Source of the DNA: JALZDI01 sp035557095
Lineage (GTDB): Bacteria; Actinomycetota; Actinomycetes; Propionibacteriales; Nocardioidaceae
Direction: 5' to 3'
Length of the DNA stretch: 64,000 bases
Assembly (NCBI GenBank): GCA_035557095.1
Contig: DATMEB010000105.1
Location: 1 to 64,000 of the forward strand
Shown: positions 28,171 through 36,539 of the stretch, piece by piece
Position numbering within the stretch: the stretch's first letter is position 1
Layout of the letters: each line of letters begins with the position of its first letter
Notes under the pieces: generated by a model
What the model saw: the letters and a program-made list of their open reading frames with translations, nothing else
Database searches by the model: none
What the model was told of the DNA's origin: nothing
Made by a program: the position numbers and the translations under genes

Positions 28171-29469
28171 GTGTCGCCGCTGCCGCCGGTTCTTCGCAAC
28201 CGCGACTTCGACCTGTACTGGTCAGGTGTCGTCCTCTCCCAGATCGGCACGCGTGGCGCGGTCGCGGCGAACCTCTACCAGGTCTACGACCTGACCGGCT
28301 CGGTGGCTCTCACCGGCATGGTCGGGGCCGCCCAGGCCGTGGCGCTGCTGCTGCTGAGCCCGCTGGGCGGGGCGTACGCGGACCGCCTGGACCGTCGGCG
28401 TCTGTTGCAGGTCGCTCAGTCGGTCTCGCTGCTGGTCGCGCTCGTGCTCGCAGTCCTGACGTTCACCGGTGACGTCGAGGCCTGGCACGTGATCGTGAGT
28501 GCCTTGCTGGCGACCGCCGCCGCGACGTTCGACCAGCCCGCCAGGCAGGCTCTGATCCCGGCCCTCGTCCCACGGCAGCAGCTGCCGCAGGCCATCGCCC
28601 TGCTGAACCCCTCGCGTGAGCTCGCCGTCCTCGTGGGTCCGGCCCTCGCGGGTCTGCTGATCGCCCTGGCCGGCCCGGGCGCGGTCTACGTGCTGGATGC
28701 GGCGACCTACGCCGTCCTGGTGGCGGTACTCGCGGCGATCCGCGTGCAGGGCATGGCGCAAGGAGGGGGAGCACGCACGTCGGTGCTGTCCTCGATCGGC
28801 GAGGGCGCGCGGTACGTGCTGCATCGGCCGCTGATCTGGAAGCTGATGACACTCGACCTGACGGCGACGGTGTTCGGTGCTTACCGCGTCGTTCTCCCGG
28901 CCCTGGCGGTCGACGTGCTCGGTGTCGGACCGACGGGCTACGGGCTCCTGAGCAGCGCGCCGTCGGCCGGAGCGCTGCTCGCGACCTACAGCGTGTTCCG
29001 GGTCGTCGACCGCAGCCGCCGCCAGGGGCGGGTGCTGCTGGTCTCGACCGGGCTGTACGGGCTAAGTGCGATCGCGTTCGCGCAAGCGCCGATGTTCTGG
29101 TTGATGCTCGCGCTGGGTCTCGTGCTCGGAGCCTTCGACGCGATGGCCACGACCATCCGGCACGCTGCGGTCCAGATCGAGACGCCCGACTACATCCGCG
29201 GGCGGGTCCAGGCGTTCTATCAGATGTCCTCGCGCGGAGGACCCGCGATCGGCGACGTCGTCGTGGGCGGGCTGGCGGGGCTCGTGGGGCCTGTGCTGGC
29301 GCTGACGGTCGGCGGCCTCGGGCCGGTGCTGGTCGCAGTGGGCTTCCTCGCGCGGCCCAACGTCGTGCGCGACTACACCGGCGCCGTCGGGGTCGACGAG
29401 ACGGCACCGGCGGCTCCTGCGGATGCGCGGCCGACGGTGCCACCCCGCGCAGGGCCGGGCGGAGGCTGA
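28171..29469 (+). CDS. MFS transporter, EntS/DHA3-like
   Basis: A 432-residue protein with about 12 membrane segments. RNRDFDLYWSGVVLSQIG near the start and GGAYADRLDRRRLLQ in the first cytoplasmic loop are typical of the MFS_3 (enterobactin exporter-like, DHA3) branch, which mostly exports drugs or siderophores. The GTG at 28171 comes 75 bases after the ATPase gene, so it may be the last gene of that transcript. Its tail is Pro/Ala-rich. It converges on the thiamine-diphosphate enzyme gene with ten bases between stops. Confidence 0.85.
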   Translation: MSPLPPVLRNRDFDLYWSGVVLSQIGTRGAVAANLYQVYDLTGSVALTGMVGAAQAVALLLLSPLGGAYADRLDRRRLLQVAQSVSLLVALVLAVLTFTGDVEAWHVIVSALLATAAATFDQPARQALIPALVPRQQLPQAIALLNPSRELAVLVGPALAGLLIALAGPGAVYVLDAATYAVLVAVLAAIRVQGMAQGGGARTSVLSSIGEGARYVLHRPLIWKLMTLDLTATVFGAYRVVLPALAVDVLGVGPTGYGLLSSAPSAGALLATYSVFRVVDRSRRQGRVLLVSTGLYGLSAIAFAQAPMFWLMLALGLVLGAFDAMATTIRHAAVQIETPDYIRGRVQAFYQMSSRGGPAIGDVVVGGLAGLVGPVLALTVGGLGPVLVAVGFLARPNVVRDYTGAVGVDETAPAAPADARPTVPPRAGPGGG

Positions 29470-29479
29470 CTCCGCGGGC

Positions 29480-31243
29480 TCACTTCGGCTGGCACACCAC
29501 GTCGACGAGCGCGGGGGTTCCCGTGGACATGACGTGCTCGGCTGCCCGGCGCACCGAGGCCTGCACGGCCGCGGGGTCCTCGATGGGACCCTCAGCCCAC
29601 CAGCCGAACCCGCGTGCCACGGAGGCGAAGTCCGGAGCCGGTTCGCTGATCGCCATGCCGATGTGTGCACGTCCCACCGGCGTACCCCGCTGACGGGCCA
29701 GCCGCTCCTGGTGCTCCCAGTCGTTGTAGTAGGCGCGGTTGTTGAACATCACGACGAGCAGCGGTAGCTCGTATCGTGCAGCCACCCACAGGGCGCCCAC
29801 GTCGAACATGAGGTCGCCGTCGGGCTGCAGGTCGACGACGAGACGTCCGGTTCCCTTGTGCGCAAGGGCGACACCGAGCGACATCCCGATCTGCGTCGCG
29901 GTGCCGAGATGTCGACCGGGGTGTCGGTGCGGCCGGTCGAAGTCCCAGGTGCGCAGGGCCCAGCCGGCGGCAGTGCCGGCGGTCAGGACCCAGTCGTGCT
30001 CCTGCACCACCGCCCACACCTCGGCCGCCAGCCGTGCCGTGGACACAGGGCTCTCGTCCCAGACCTTCTCCGCCTGCTGGCGCCACTCCTGCCAGGTGTC
30101 GTCGTGCCGGGCGGTCAGAGTCGTACGCCACGCCTGCCGCTGCTCGCGGCGGGCGGCATCGTCCTGCTCGAGCAGCAGCCGGCACTCGGCCAGCAGCTGT
30201 GGCAGGGCGACGGTGGTGTCTGCGGTCACCTGTACGTCGACGGGCTGCAGCTCGGCGTAGTCCTCACTCCACGACGAGATGCCCACGTCGTTGAACCCGA
30301 GGTCGAGAACCCGGCAGCCGGCCGCGAGCCGGGAGGCCACCTCGCGCGTGGTCGACACGAGCGTCTGCGTCTCCTTGCCCATGTCCTTGACGTCGACGAA
30401 CAGGACACAGTCGGCCTCCTCGATCGCCCCCGAACCCGTGACGCACAACGGATGGCGGTTGGGGAAGCTCAGCCTCCAGTTCGTGTCGACGGCGCCGACT
30501 CCGACGGTCTCGGCGAGGTCGACCAGCACGTCGAAGGCGTCGGCGTCGCGACCCGGGCGGCCGAGCACCATCACGGGACGCTCGGCGGCGCAGAGCTCCT
30601 CGGCCAGGCGTCGCAGTCCGGTGGGGTCGGGGCCGATCGCTGCCGGGACGGCAGCAAGCCTCTCGAACCCCTCGAGTGACACGGGCCGCTCCAGCGGGTC
30701 CTCCTGCAGCCCGGCGTCGAGAGCGACGTAGACCGGTCCCGCGGGCTGCTCACGCATCACCCGGTTGGCCCGCGCGAGCACCGTGGGAAGCGAACCAACC
30801 GAGCGGGGTTCGTGGTCCCACTTCGTGTACGCCCGCACGGCCTCGCCCTGCACGTTCGCCGAGTGGATCCAGTCGATGTTGGGTCGCCTCCGCGTGTGGT
30901 CGGCAGGCCCGGAGCCCCCGAGCACCAGCACCGGAACCCGGTCGATGTAGGCGTAGTAGATCCCCATGGTGCCGTGCAGCAGCCCGACGAGGTCGTGCAG
31001 GACCACCGCCATCGGCTCACCACTGGCCTTCGCGTAGCCGTGCGCCACACCGACGGCGACCTTCTCGTGCGGGCACTCGATGATCTGCATGCGATCGCCG
31101 GCGTGGTTGACCAGCGAGTCGTGCAGCCCCCGGAACGACGAACCCGGGTTGAGCGCCACGTAGGGCATCTCGAGCCGCTCGAGGAGGTCGACCATGACGT
31201 CGGAGCCCCACTCGGGCTGGTCGTACGGTGCGAAGCTGTTCAC
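29480..31243 (-). CDS. Thiamine-diphosphate-dependent enzyme (first of a pair)
   Basis: A 587-residue member of the acetolactate synthase/benzoylformate decarboxylase superfamily. The N-terminal Pyr domain has NPGSSFRGLHDS near residue 36 and the catalytic Glu in CPHEKVAVGVAHGYAKASG near residue 61; the C-terminal PP domain has the cofactor motif beginning PDGDLMFD and ending in FNN. The GTG at 31243 follows AGGAGG by seven bases and overlaps the stop of the isochorismatase-like gene (GTGA). Reaction (decarboxylation or carboligation of a 2-keto acid) is not fixed by sequence alone. Confidence 0.85.
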   Translation of the reverse strand: MNSFAPYDQPEWGSDVMVDLLERLEMPYVALNPGSSFRGLHDSLVNHAGDRMQIIECPHEKVAVGVAHGYAKASGEPMAVVLHDLVGLLHGTMGIYYAYIDRVPVLVLGGSGPADHTRRRPNIDWIHSANVQGEAVRAYTKWDHEPRSVGSLPTVLARANRVMREQPAGPVYVALDAGLQEDPLERPVSLEGFERLAAVPAAIGPDPTGLRRLAEELCAAERPVMVLGRPGRDADAFDVLVDLAETVGVGAVDTNWRLSFPNRHPLCVTGSGAIEEADCVLFVDVKDMGKETQTLVSTTREVASRLAAGCRVLDLGFNDVGISSWSEDYAELQPVDVQVTADTTVALPQLLAECRLLLEQDDAARREQRQAWRTTLTARHDDTWQEWRQQAEKVWDESPVSTARLAAEVWAVVQEHDWVLTAGTAAGWALRTWDFDRPHRHPGRHLGTATQIGMSLGVALAHKGTGRLVVDLQPDGDLMFDVGALWVAARYELPLLVVMFNNRAYYNDWEHQERLARQRGTPVGRAHIGMAISEPAPDFASVARGFGWWAEGPIEDPAAVQASVRRAAEHVMSTGTPALVDVVCQPK

Positions 31244-31899
31244 GCGGGTTCCTCCTGCACGGATCGGTCGAGCATGCCCAGCACCTGCTCGGCAGTGCGT
31301 ACGCGGCAGACGCGAGGGAAGACGTGCTCGGCGAAGAACTCGCGTTGCTGCTCCAGGCCCGTCAGGCCGTCGCGAACGACCACCACCTGGTAGTCCATGT
31401 CCCTGGCCGCGTAGACCGTTGCCGCGACGCCGACGTGCGTGGACCCTCCGACGACAACGATGCTGTCGATGCCCCGACAACGCAGCGACGTGTCGAGATG
31501 CGTTCCGTGGAAGGCCGACCAGCGGTGCTTCGGCACGTCGTAGTCCTCGGCGCGCTGGCCGAGCTCGGCGAGCACGGCGTACATCGGTGAGCCCGAGCCG
31601 TACGGTGGCGCGCTCGGCCGCGGGTTGGCGGGACCCCACGGCCGGTGCCGTGGGTCGGTGTCGGTGAGCGTGCGGGCGAAGTCGAGCCCGTCCGCGCGAT
31701 GGTCGGCCCGCGCCCATGCCACCGGTACGCCACGGTCGCGGCAGCCCTGCACGAGCCGCCGAACGGTGGGGATGACGCCGGCCCTCTCGGCTGCCTCGCG
31801 GTAGCACTCGAGGAGGTCGAACACGACCAGTGCGGTCCTGGCCGGGTGCAGGTGCTCGGCCGCGCGGGCCGGCTCGGTGGTGTCAGGGTCCGTCGTCAC
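31240..31899 (-). CDS. Isochorismatase-like protein lacking the nucleophilic cysteine
   Basis: A 219-residue isochorismatase/cysteine hydrolase-fold protein. The triad Asp (VVFDLLECY, near residue 28) and Lys (DVPKHRWSAF, near residue 123) are present, but the usual TNxCV motif reads STHVGV near residue 151, so the cysteine is a glycine. Classical amidase activity is therefore doubtful; true isochorismatases also tolerate loss of this Cys. It lies between two thiamine-diphosphate enzyme genes, 12 bases after one and overlapping the other, so it probably works with them. GTG start at 31899. Confidence 0.82.
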   Translation of the reverse strand: MTTDPDTTEPARAAEHLHPARTALVVFDLLECYREAAERAGVIPTVRRLVQGCRDRGVPVAWARADHRADGLDFARTLTDTDPRHRPWGPANPRPSAPPYGSGSPMYAVLAELGQRAEDYDVPKHRWSAFHGTHLDTSLRCRGIDSIVVVGGSTHVGVAATVYAARDMDYQVVVVRDGLTGLEQQREFFAEHVFPRVCRVRTAEQVLGMLDRSVQEEPA

Positions 31900-31911
31900 C
31901 GCGCTGGTCCT

Positions 31912-33723
31912 TCATTGCGCCGCAGTCCGCACGTGGACGACGGCCACGGCACCGGCCTGCGCGTCGGCGAGCGCCTGGCGAAGGGCCGGCCGCAGGTCGT
32001 CGGGCTGCTCGACCGGACCCCGGGCGCTGGCGCCGTACGAGCGGGCGAGACCGGCGATGTCGACGGCGGGACTGGCGATGCGCATGCCGATCCAGGAGTT
32101 CTCCCGCGGTCGCCCGCGGTCCTCTGCCATGGCGGCCTGGTGTTCCTCGTCGTTGTGGAACGAGCCGTTGTCGTTGACCACCAGGAGCATGGGGATCTCG
32201 TAGTGCGAGGCCGTCCACAGCGCACCGGCGGCCATCAGCAGGTCGCCGTCACCGATGATGCCCACGCCGAGACTGCCGCTGTCGCGGGCGGCCAGCGCCC
32301 CACCGACCATGGCGCCCGGTCCGTAGCCGACGCCACCACCGCCGGAATGACCGAGGTAGGACCCGGCACCCCGGAACTGCCACACGCCCTCCGGCCAGCT
32401 CCTGGTGTTGCGCAGACACAGCAGATGGGGAACGTCGCGGACCGTCTCCCACAGCTCGGCGACCAGGCGAGCGGGGGAGACCGGGACCTCGTCCCAGCAG
32501 GCCTGCACGGCTTCCTGCTGCGCAGCGCGTAGCTCGGTGCCCCGCACCCGCACCTTGGCTCGCCGTTGCTCGGCGACGTGTGGGTCCAGCAGCGGCGCGA
32601 GCTCCTCGATCAGCTGGTGCACTCCGAGGAGCGGGTCACCCAGCAGGGCGACGCTCCGGGGCACCGGAGCGGCGAACGCGTTCGACCACGAGCGCAGGCC
32701 GAGGTCGCCATGGGACACGTCGACGACCGCGGGGGCGGGTGGCGCGGGTGAACCCGGTGATGGGGTGACGTCGTCGGCACGCTTGCGGCTCCGTCGGTCG
32801 AGGAGCCCTGCCAGGTCCACCACATCGACGGCCACCACGACGTCCGCCTCGCGCAGAAGGTCGGGTGCGCCGGTGAGGTTCTGCGGATGCGCGGTGGGCA
32901 GCACCACCGTGTTGCGGTCGTCGCGGTAGGCCGCACCCAGCATCTCGACCAGCCGGGTGAGCGGGGCGGTGGCGGCCGGGTCGAGGCCGACGCGACCGGC
33001 GACCACCACGGGGCGGTCGGCCTCGGCGAGCAACCGGGCGGCACGGTGCACCTGTTCGGGGTCGGGTGCCATGCGCGGCGCTGCCGCGTGCATCGTGACG
33101 TCGGGTAGCGCGACCGTCTCGGCGAGCGGCGCCTCCTGCACCCCCGCGTCGAGCGAGACGTAGGCCGGGCCACGCGGAGCCGACGAGGCACGTTGGTGCG
33201 CGCGGAGGACGTCGGACACGAAGGCAGCGGGGGTAGCGGGCTCGGCGTCCCAGACCACGTAGTCCCGGACGAGCTGCGCCTGTGTCTGGGCAGAGTGGAG
33301 CCAGTCGACGGGACGCCGCTGGGCGGGGTCGGCCGGGCCGCTGCCGCCGAGGACCAACAACGGCGTGCGGTCGGCGAACGCGTCGTACACCGCCATCGAC
33401 GCGTGCATCAGCCCTACCAGGTCGTGCACCGCCGCCACCCCGACCACGCCGCTTGCCTTGGAGTACGCGTGTGCGAGCGAGACCGCGATCTCCTCGTGCA
33501 GGCACAGCAGCAGCTGCGGGTCGCGGTTCCCGCCCCGGTTGACCACCGAGTCGTGCAGCCCTCGCCACGACGAGCCAGGGTTCATCGGGAGGTACCGCAC
33601 CCCGAGCTCGCGCAGCAGGTCGGCAACGAGGTCGCTGCCGTACGCCGGCGGTCTCGGGGCAGCGGGATCGGGTGCCGGGAGCTCGACCTCGAGCGGCGGC
33701 CTGGTGGTCGTGCGGGTGGTCAC
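31912..33723 (-). CDS. Thiamine-diphosphate-dependent enzyme (second of a pair)
   Basis: A 603-residue paralogue of the protein at 29480-31243, sharing MNPGSSWRGLHDS near residue 48, the catalytic Glu in LCLHEEIAVSLAHAYSKASG, and the PP-domain motif GDGDLLMA to NDN. The NPGSS(F/W)RGLHDS motif in both sets them apart from acetolactate synthase and suggests a distinct subfamily. The GTG start follows AGGAGG by eight bases; a regulon palindrome lies 20 bases further upstream (33744-33754). It is the first gene of a three-gene operon. Confidence 0.85.
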   Translation of the reverse strand: MTTRTTTRPPLEVELPAPDPAAPRPPAYGSDLVADLLRELGVRYLPMNPGSSWRGLHDSVVNRGGNRDPQLLLCLHEEIAVSLAHAYSKASGVVGVAAVHDLVGLMHASMAVYDAFADRTPLLVLGGSGPADPAQRRPVDWLHSAQTQAQLVRDYVVWDAEPATPAAFVSDVLRAHQRASSAPRGPAYVSLDAGVQEAPLAETVALPDVTMHAAAPRMAPDPEQVHRAARLLAEADRPVVVAGRVGLDPAATAPLTRLVEMLGAAYRDDRNTVVLPTAHPQNLTGAPDLLREADVVVAVDVVDLAGLLDRRSRKRADDVTPSPGSPAPPAPAVVDVSHGDLGLRSWSNAFAAPVPRSVALLGDPLLGVHQLIEELAPLLDPHVAEQRRAKVRVRGTELRAAQQEAVQACWDEVPVSPARLVAELWETVRDVPHLLCLRNTRSWPEGVWQFRGAGSYLGHSGGGGVGYGPGAMVGGALAARDSGSLGVGIIGDGDLLMAAGALWTASHYEIPMLLVVNDNGSFHNDEEHQAAMAEDRGRPRENSWIGMRIASPAVDIAGLARSYGASARGPVEQPDDLRPALRQALADAQAGAVAVVHVRTAAQ

Positions 33724-33743
33724 GACGCCACCCTCCTCCGGCG

Positions 33744-33754
33744 TGGACTAACCA
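33744..33754. promoter_or_regulatory. GntR/FadR-type operator upstream of thiamine-enzyme operon
   Basis: TGGACTAACCA (TGGTTAGTCCA on the minus strand) matches the consensus at 10 of 11 positions and lies 20 bases upstream of the GTG at 33723. The minus-strand flank AATGGTTAG extends the match. It sits between divergent operons. Confidence 0.65.
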
Positions 33755-33835
33755 TTACGCCATGCATCCTGCCGGGTCACCGGCGCGCGGCGCAAGGATC
33801 CGTTGCGACGCGGCAGGACACCGTGCCCGGACGCA

Positions 33836-33841
33836 TACGAT
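33836..33841 (+). promoter_or_regulatory. Candidate -10 of a leaderless promoter (TIM-barrel gene)
   Basis: TACGAT (TANNNT form) ends five bases before the GTG at 33847 and eight before the ATG at 33850, so the mRNA would start at the coding region. No Shine-Dalgarno is present, which fits. Confidence 0.4.
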
Positions 33842-33846
33842 GACGC

Positions 33847-34659
33847 GTGATGGTGATCCAGAGTCCCCTGGGAGTCGGGCTTGCCCCGTTGACCGTCGGC
33901 AGGCCGGATCCGCTCACGATGGTCGCCGCCGCCGAGGCCGGAGGGTTCGACTCTCTCGGCATGACTCTGTGGGTGCCCGACGAGGACTGCGCGCCGGTGT
34001 GCCGGGACCGGAGACTGCTGGCGGAGGTCCGCCGCCGGATCGAGGCGACAGGGGTCTCGGTGACCGACGTGGGGGTGGTCGTCCTGCGACCCCGGCTGGA
34101 CATCGATGTCGTCGAGCGGGTGCTGGTGACCGCACACGCGCTCGGCGCGCGGCTGGTGATCGTGATGAACGCCGACGACGACGGTCGCAGAGCCGCCTCC
34201 ACGCTGCGGGCCGTAGCCGACCTGGCCAGGCCTTACGGACTGCTCGTGGGCGTGGAGTTCATGCCGTACTCGTGCACCCGGACAGTCGCAGAGGCCCAGC
34301 AGCTCGCGGCGGACACGGGGGCGGACAACGTCGGCCTCGTCCTCGACGCGCTGCACTTGTACCGCTCGGGCGGCACGGCGGACGACCTCCGCGAACCCGC
34401 TGTCCGTGCCCTCCAGCTGGTGCAGCTCTGCGACGCGGATCATGCCGGCCCGGGGCCGGACCGACTGCGTGCAGAGGCCCTCGCGGGCCGGCGCTACCCC
34501 GGTGAGGGCGAGCTGCCGCTGGACCGGGTCCTGGCGCTGGTGCCCGCCGGGGTGCCGATCACGCTGGAGGCCCCGACCCTAAAGGACGCCGCGCGCAGCC
34601 CGCAGCAGCGGGCGGTCCGGGCCGCGGCAGCGATGCGACGTTTCCTGAGCGCGCGTTAG
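33847..34659 (+). CDS. Sugar phosphate isomerase/epimerase-like TIM-barrel protein
   Basis: A 270-residue xylose-isomerase-like TIM barrel. AAAEAGGFDSLGM in the first repeat, GVEFMPYSCT and LVLDALHLYRSGG carry the acidic and histidine residues that bind a metal in this fold, and VQLCDADHAGP ends the barrel. Members include hydroxypyruvate isomerase, IolE and 3-dehydroshikimate dehydratase. GTG 33847 and ATG 33850 are equally possible starts, near a leaderless -10. It is divergent from the thiamine-enzyme operon and followed by the ferredoxin gene, so a role in aromatic metabolism is plausible; the reaction is unknown. Confidence 0.78.
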   Translation: MMVIQSPLGVGLAPLTVGRPDPLTMVAAAEAGGFDSLGMTLWVPDEDCAPVCRDRRLLAEVRRRIEATGVSVTDVGVVVLRPRLDIDVVERVLVTAHALGARLVIVMNADDDGRRAASTLRAVADLARPYGLLVGVEFMPYSCTRTVAEAQQLAADTGADNVGLVLDALHLYRSGGTADDLREPAVRALQLVQLCDADHAGPGPDRLRAEALAGRRYPGEGELPLDRVLALVPAGVPITLEAPTLKDAARSPQQRAVRAAAAMRRFLSAR

Positions 34660-34673
34660 CGGCTATGGTATAT

Positions 34674-34684
34674 TGGTCAGCCCA
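34674..34684. promoter_or_regulatory. GntR/FadR-type operator upstream of the ferredoxin gene
   Basis: TGGTCAGCCCA within TTGGTCAGCCCAA (34673-34685) matches the consensus at 10 of 11 positions. A -10-like TATATT (34669-34674) abuts it, so binding would block the promoter of the ferredoxin gene at 34736. Confidence 0.65.
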
Positions 34685-34735
34685 ATCCGCCTCGGCGGTG
34701 TGGGCGCTGTAGCGCTGTTGAGAGGACTCGGGATC

Positions 34736-35059
34736 GTGCCGAAGGTTGTCTACGTGGACGCCACGGGCGTGGAGCAGGCCATCGACGGGACGGCCGGCGA
34801 CTCGGTCATGGCCACGGCGGTCAGGAACGGCGTCGCGGGCATCGTGGGGGAGTGCGGCGGCAACGCCTCGTGCGCGACCTGCCATGTGTGGGTGCGCGAG
34901 GAGTTCCAGGACGCGGTCGGGCCCGCGTACGACCTGGAGGACGACCTGCTCGACCTGGCGGTCGCCGACAGGCGCGCGGGCAGCCGGCTGTCGTGTCAGA
35001 TCGAGCTCTCCGACGACCTGGACGGCCTCACCGTCGACGTGCCTCCCGAGCAGGCCTGA
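34736..35059 (+). CDS. 2Fe-2S ferredoxin
   Basis: A 107-residue plant/adrenodoxin-type ferredoxin. Cluster ligands are Cys40, Cys46, Cys49 and Cys87 in the C-x5-C-x2-C...C pattern. The GTG at 34736 was chosen because AGAGGA precedes it and the fold begins at once with MPKVVYVDATG; an upstream start would cross the operator. It precedes the Rieske oxygenase gene and is the likely electron carrier between the reductase (43344-44600) and that oxygenase. Its promoter carries a regulon palindrome. Confidence 0.9.
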   Translation: MPKVVYVDATGVEQAIDGTAGDSVMATAVRNGVAGIVGECGGNASCATCHVWVREEFQDAVGPAYDLEDDLLDLAVADRRAGSRLSCQIELSDDLDGLTVDVPPEQA

Positions 35060-35087
35060 GGGCGATTCAGCCGGAGCACACCTGTTG

Positions 35088-35124
35088 TTGACAGTAACGG
35101 CCCAATGGACAGATATTTAGACCA
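35088..35124 (+). promoter_or_regulatory. Promoter of the Rieske oxygenase operon with overlapping operator
   Basis: TTGACA (35088-35093) and GATATT (35112-35117) are spaced by 18 bases, the clearest sigma-70-type promoter seen in the window. TATTTAGACCA (35114-35124) overlaps the -10 and matches the regulon consensus at 9 of 11 positions. The oxygenase start is about 130 bases downstream. Confidence 0.6.
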
Positions 35125-35251
35125 CAACTCCACCACAGCCCCACCGTCCGCTGCGAGGTAGGCAGCAGACATCCGTGTCGTCGGCCGGGGGGTCGCGGCA
35201 TGGTCGGTGGCGTCGCCGTCCGGGTGAGCGCCCAGGTGAAAGGAAGCGACG

Positions 35252-36538
35252 GTGCTCAGAAGAGAGATCAACGAGCTCCTGACCCAGACCGGCCCAGGAA
35301 CACGCATGGGCGACCTCTTCCGTCAGTATTGGATGCCCGCGCTGCACGCGGAGGAGCTGCCGGAGAACGACTGCGCGCCGGTGCGGGTGAAGATCCTGTC
35401 CGAGCGGCTGATCGCGTTCCGCGACAGCCAGGGCCGGTACGGCCTGATGGACGAGTTCTGCGCGCACCGGGGAGTCTCCCTCTGGTTCGGCCGCAACGAG
35501 GAGTCCGGTCTGCGCTGCGCCTACCACGGCTGGAAGTACGACGTCACCGGTCAGTGCGTCGAGGTGCCCTCCGAGCCCGAGACCGGTAACTTCTGCGCGA
35601 ACGTCAAGCTCCGGGCGTACCCGCTGGTCAAGGTCGGGGACATCCTCTGGACCTACATGGGAGCACCGCAGACGCGGCCGCCGTTGCCGGAGTTCGAGTT
35701 CGTGCAGGTCCCGGCCGAGCAGACCTACACATCGAAGCGCTGGCAGGAGTGCAACTGGCTGCAGGCGCTCGAGGGCGGCATCGACTCGAGCCACGTCACA
35801 TTCCTGCACTCCGGGCAGCTCAACAGCGACCCGTTGTTCAAGGGCTCGAAGGGCAACCAGTACAACGCCGGCGACCTCAAGCCGTTCTTCGAGGTCGCCG
35901 ACACCGACGGCGGGCTCTTCGTCGGGGCACGGCGCAACGCCGAGGAGGGCAAGTACTACTGGCGGATCACGCCCTGGGTGATGCCGAGCTTCACGATGGT
36001 GCCTCCGCGCGGCGACCACCCCGTGCACGGACACATCTGGGTACCCATCGACGACGAGAACTGCTGGGTCTACACCTTCGACTACCACCCGGCGAGGGCG
36101 CTCACGGGCCCCGAGCGCCAGGCGATGATGGACGGGTACGGCGTGCACAGCGAGAACATCCCCGGCACGTACCGTCCACTGGCGAACAAGGACAACGACT
36201 ACCTGATGGACCGCGACGCGCAGCGGCGCAACGAGCACTTCTCCGGCATCAAGGGCATCGCCATGCAGGACGCCTCGTTGCAGGAGAGCATGGGGCCGAT
36301 CGTCGACCGCACCAAGGAACGTCTGGTGGCCACGGACAGCGGCATCATCAAGGCCCGGCAGAAGCTGCGGAAGGCGGCGATCGCGCTCGCCGAGGAGGGT
36401 GCGACCCCTCCGGGCGTCGACCCCGCGCACCACCGGGTTCGCTCGGTCGCGATCGTGCTGCCGAAGGAGGACTCGTTCATGGAGTCCACCGCCGACGCGG
36501 CGAAGGTCAAGCCCGGCGTCCCGCAGACGTCGGTGTGA
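35252..36538 (+). CDS. Rieske non-haem iron aromatic oxygenase, alpha subunit (phthalate dioxygenase-like)
   Basis: A 428-residue ring-hydroxylating or O-demethylating oxygenase. Rieske ligands are Cys70, His72, Cys89 and His92 (CAHRG...CAYH); the mononuclear iron ligands are Asp178... with His181 and His186 in EGGIDSSHVTFLH, wording shared with phthalate 4,5-dioxygenase. No beta subunit gene is present, as in the phthalate family. GTG start with AAGGAAG upstream. Electrons would come from the ferredoxin at 34736. It may hydroxylate or demethylate a carboxylated aromatic; substrate inferred from the Pht5-like, LigK and LigJ neighbours. Confidence 0.9.
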   Translation: MLRREINELLTQTGPGTRMGDLFRQYWMPALHAEELPENDCAPVRVKILSERLIAFRDSQGRYGLMDEFCAHRGVSLWFGRNEESGLRCAYHGWKYDVTGQCVEVPSEPETGNFCANVKLRAYPLVKVGDILWTYMGAPQTRPPLPEFEFVQVPAEQTYTSKRWQECNWLQALEGGIDSSHVTFLHSGQLNSDPLFKGSKGNQYNAGDLKPFFEVADTDGGLFVGARRNAEEGKYYWRITPWVMPSFTMVPPRGDHPVHGHIWVPIDDENCWVYTFDYHPARALTGPERQAMMDGYGVHSENIPGTYRPLANKDNDYLMDRDAQRRNEHFSGIKGIAMQDASLQESMGPIVDRTKERLVATDSGIIKARQKLRKAAIALAEEGATPPGVDPAHHRVRSVAIVLPKEDSFMESTADAAKVKPGVPQTSV

Positions 36539-36539
36539 C

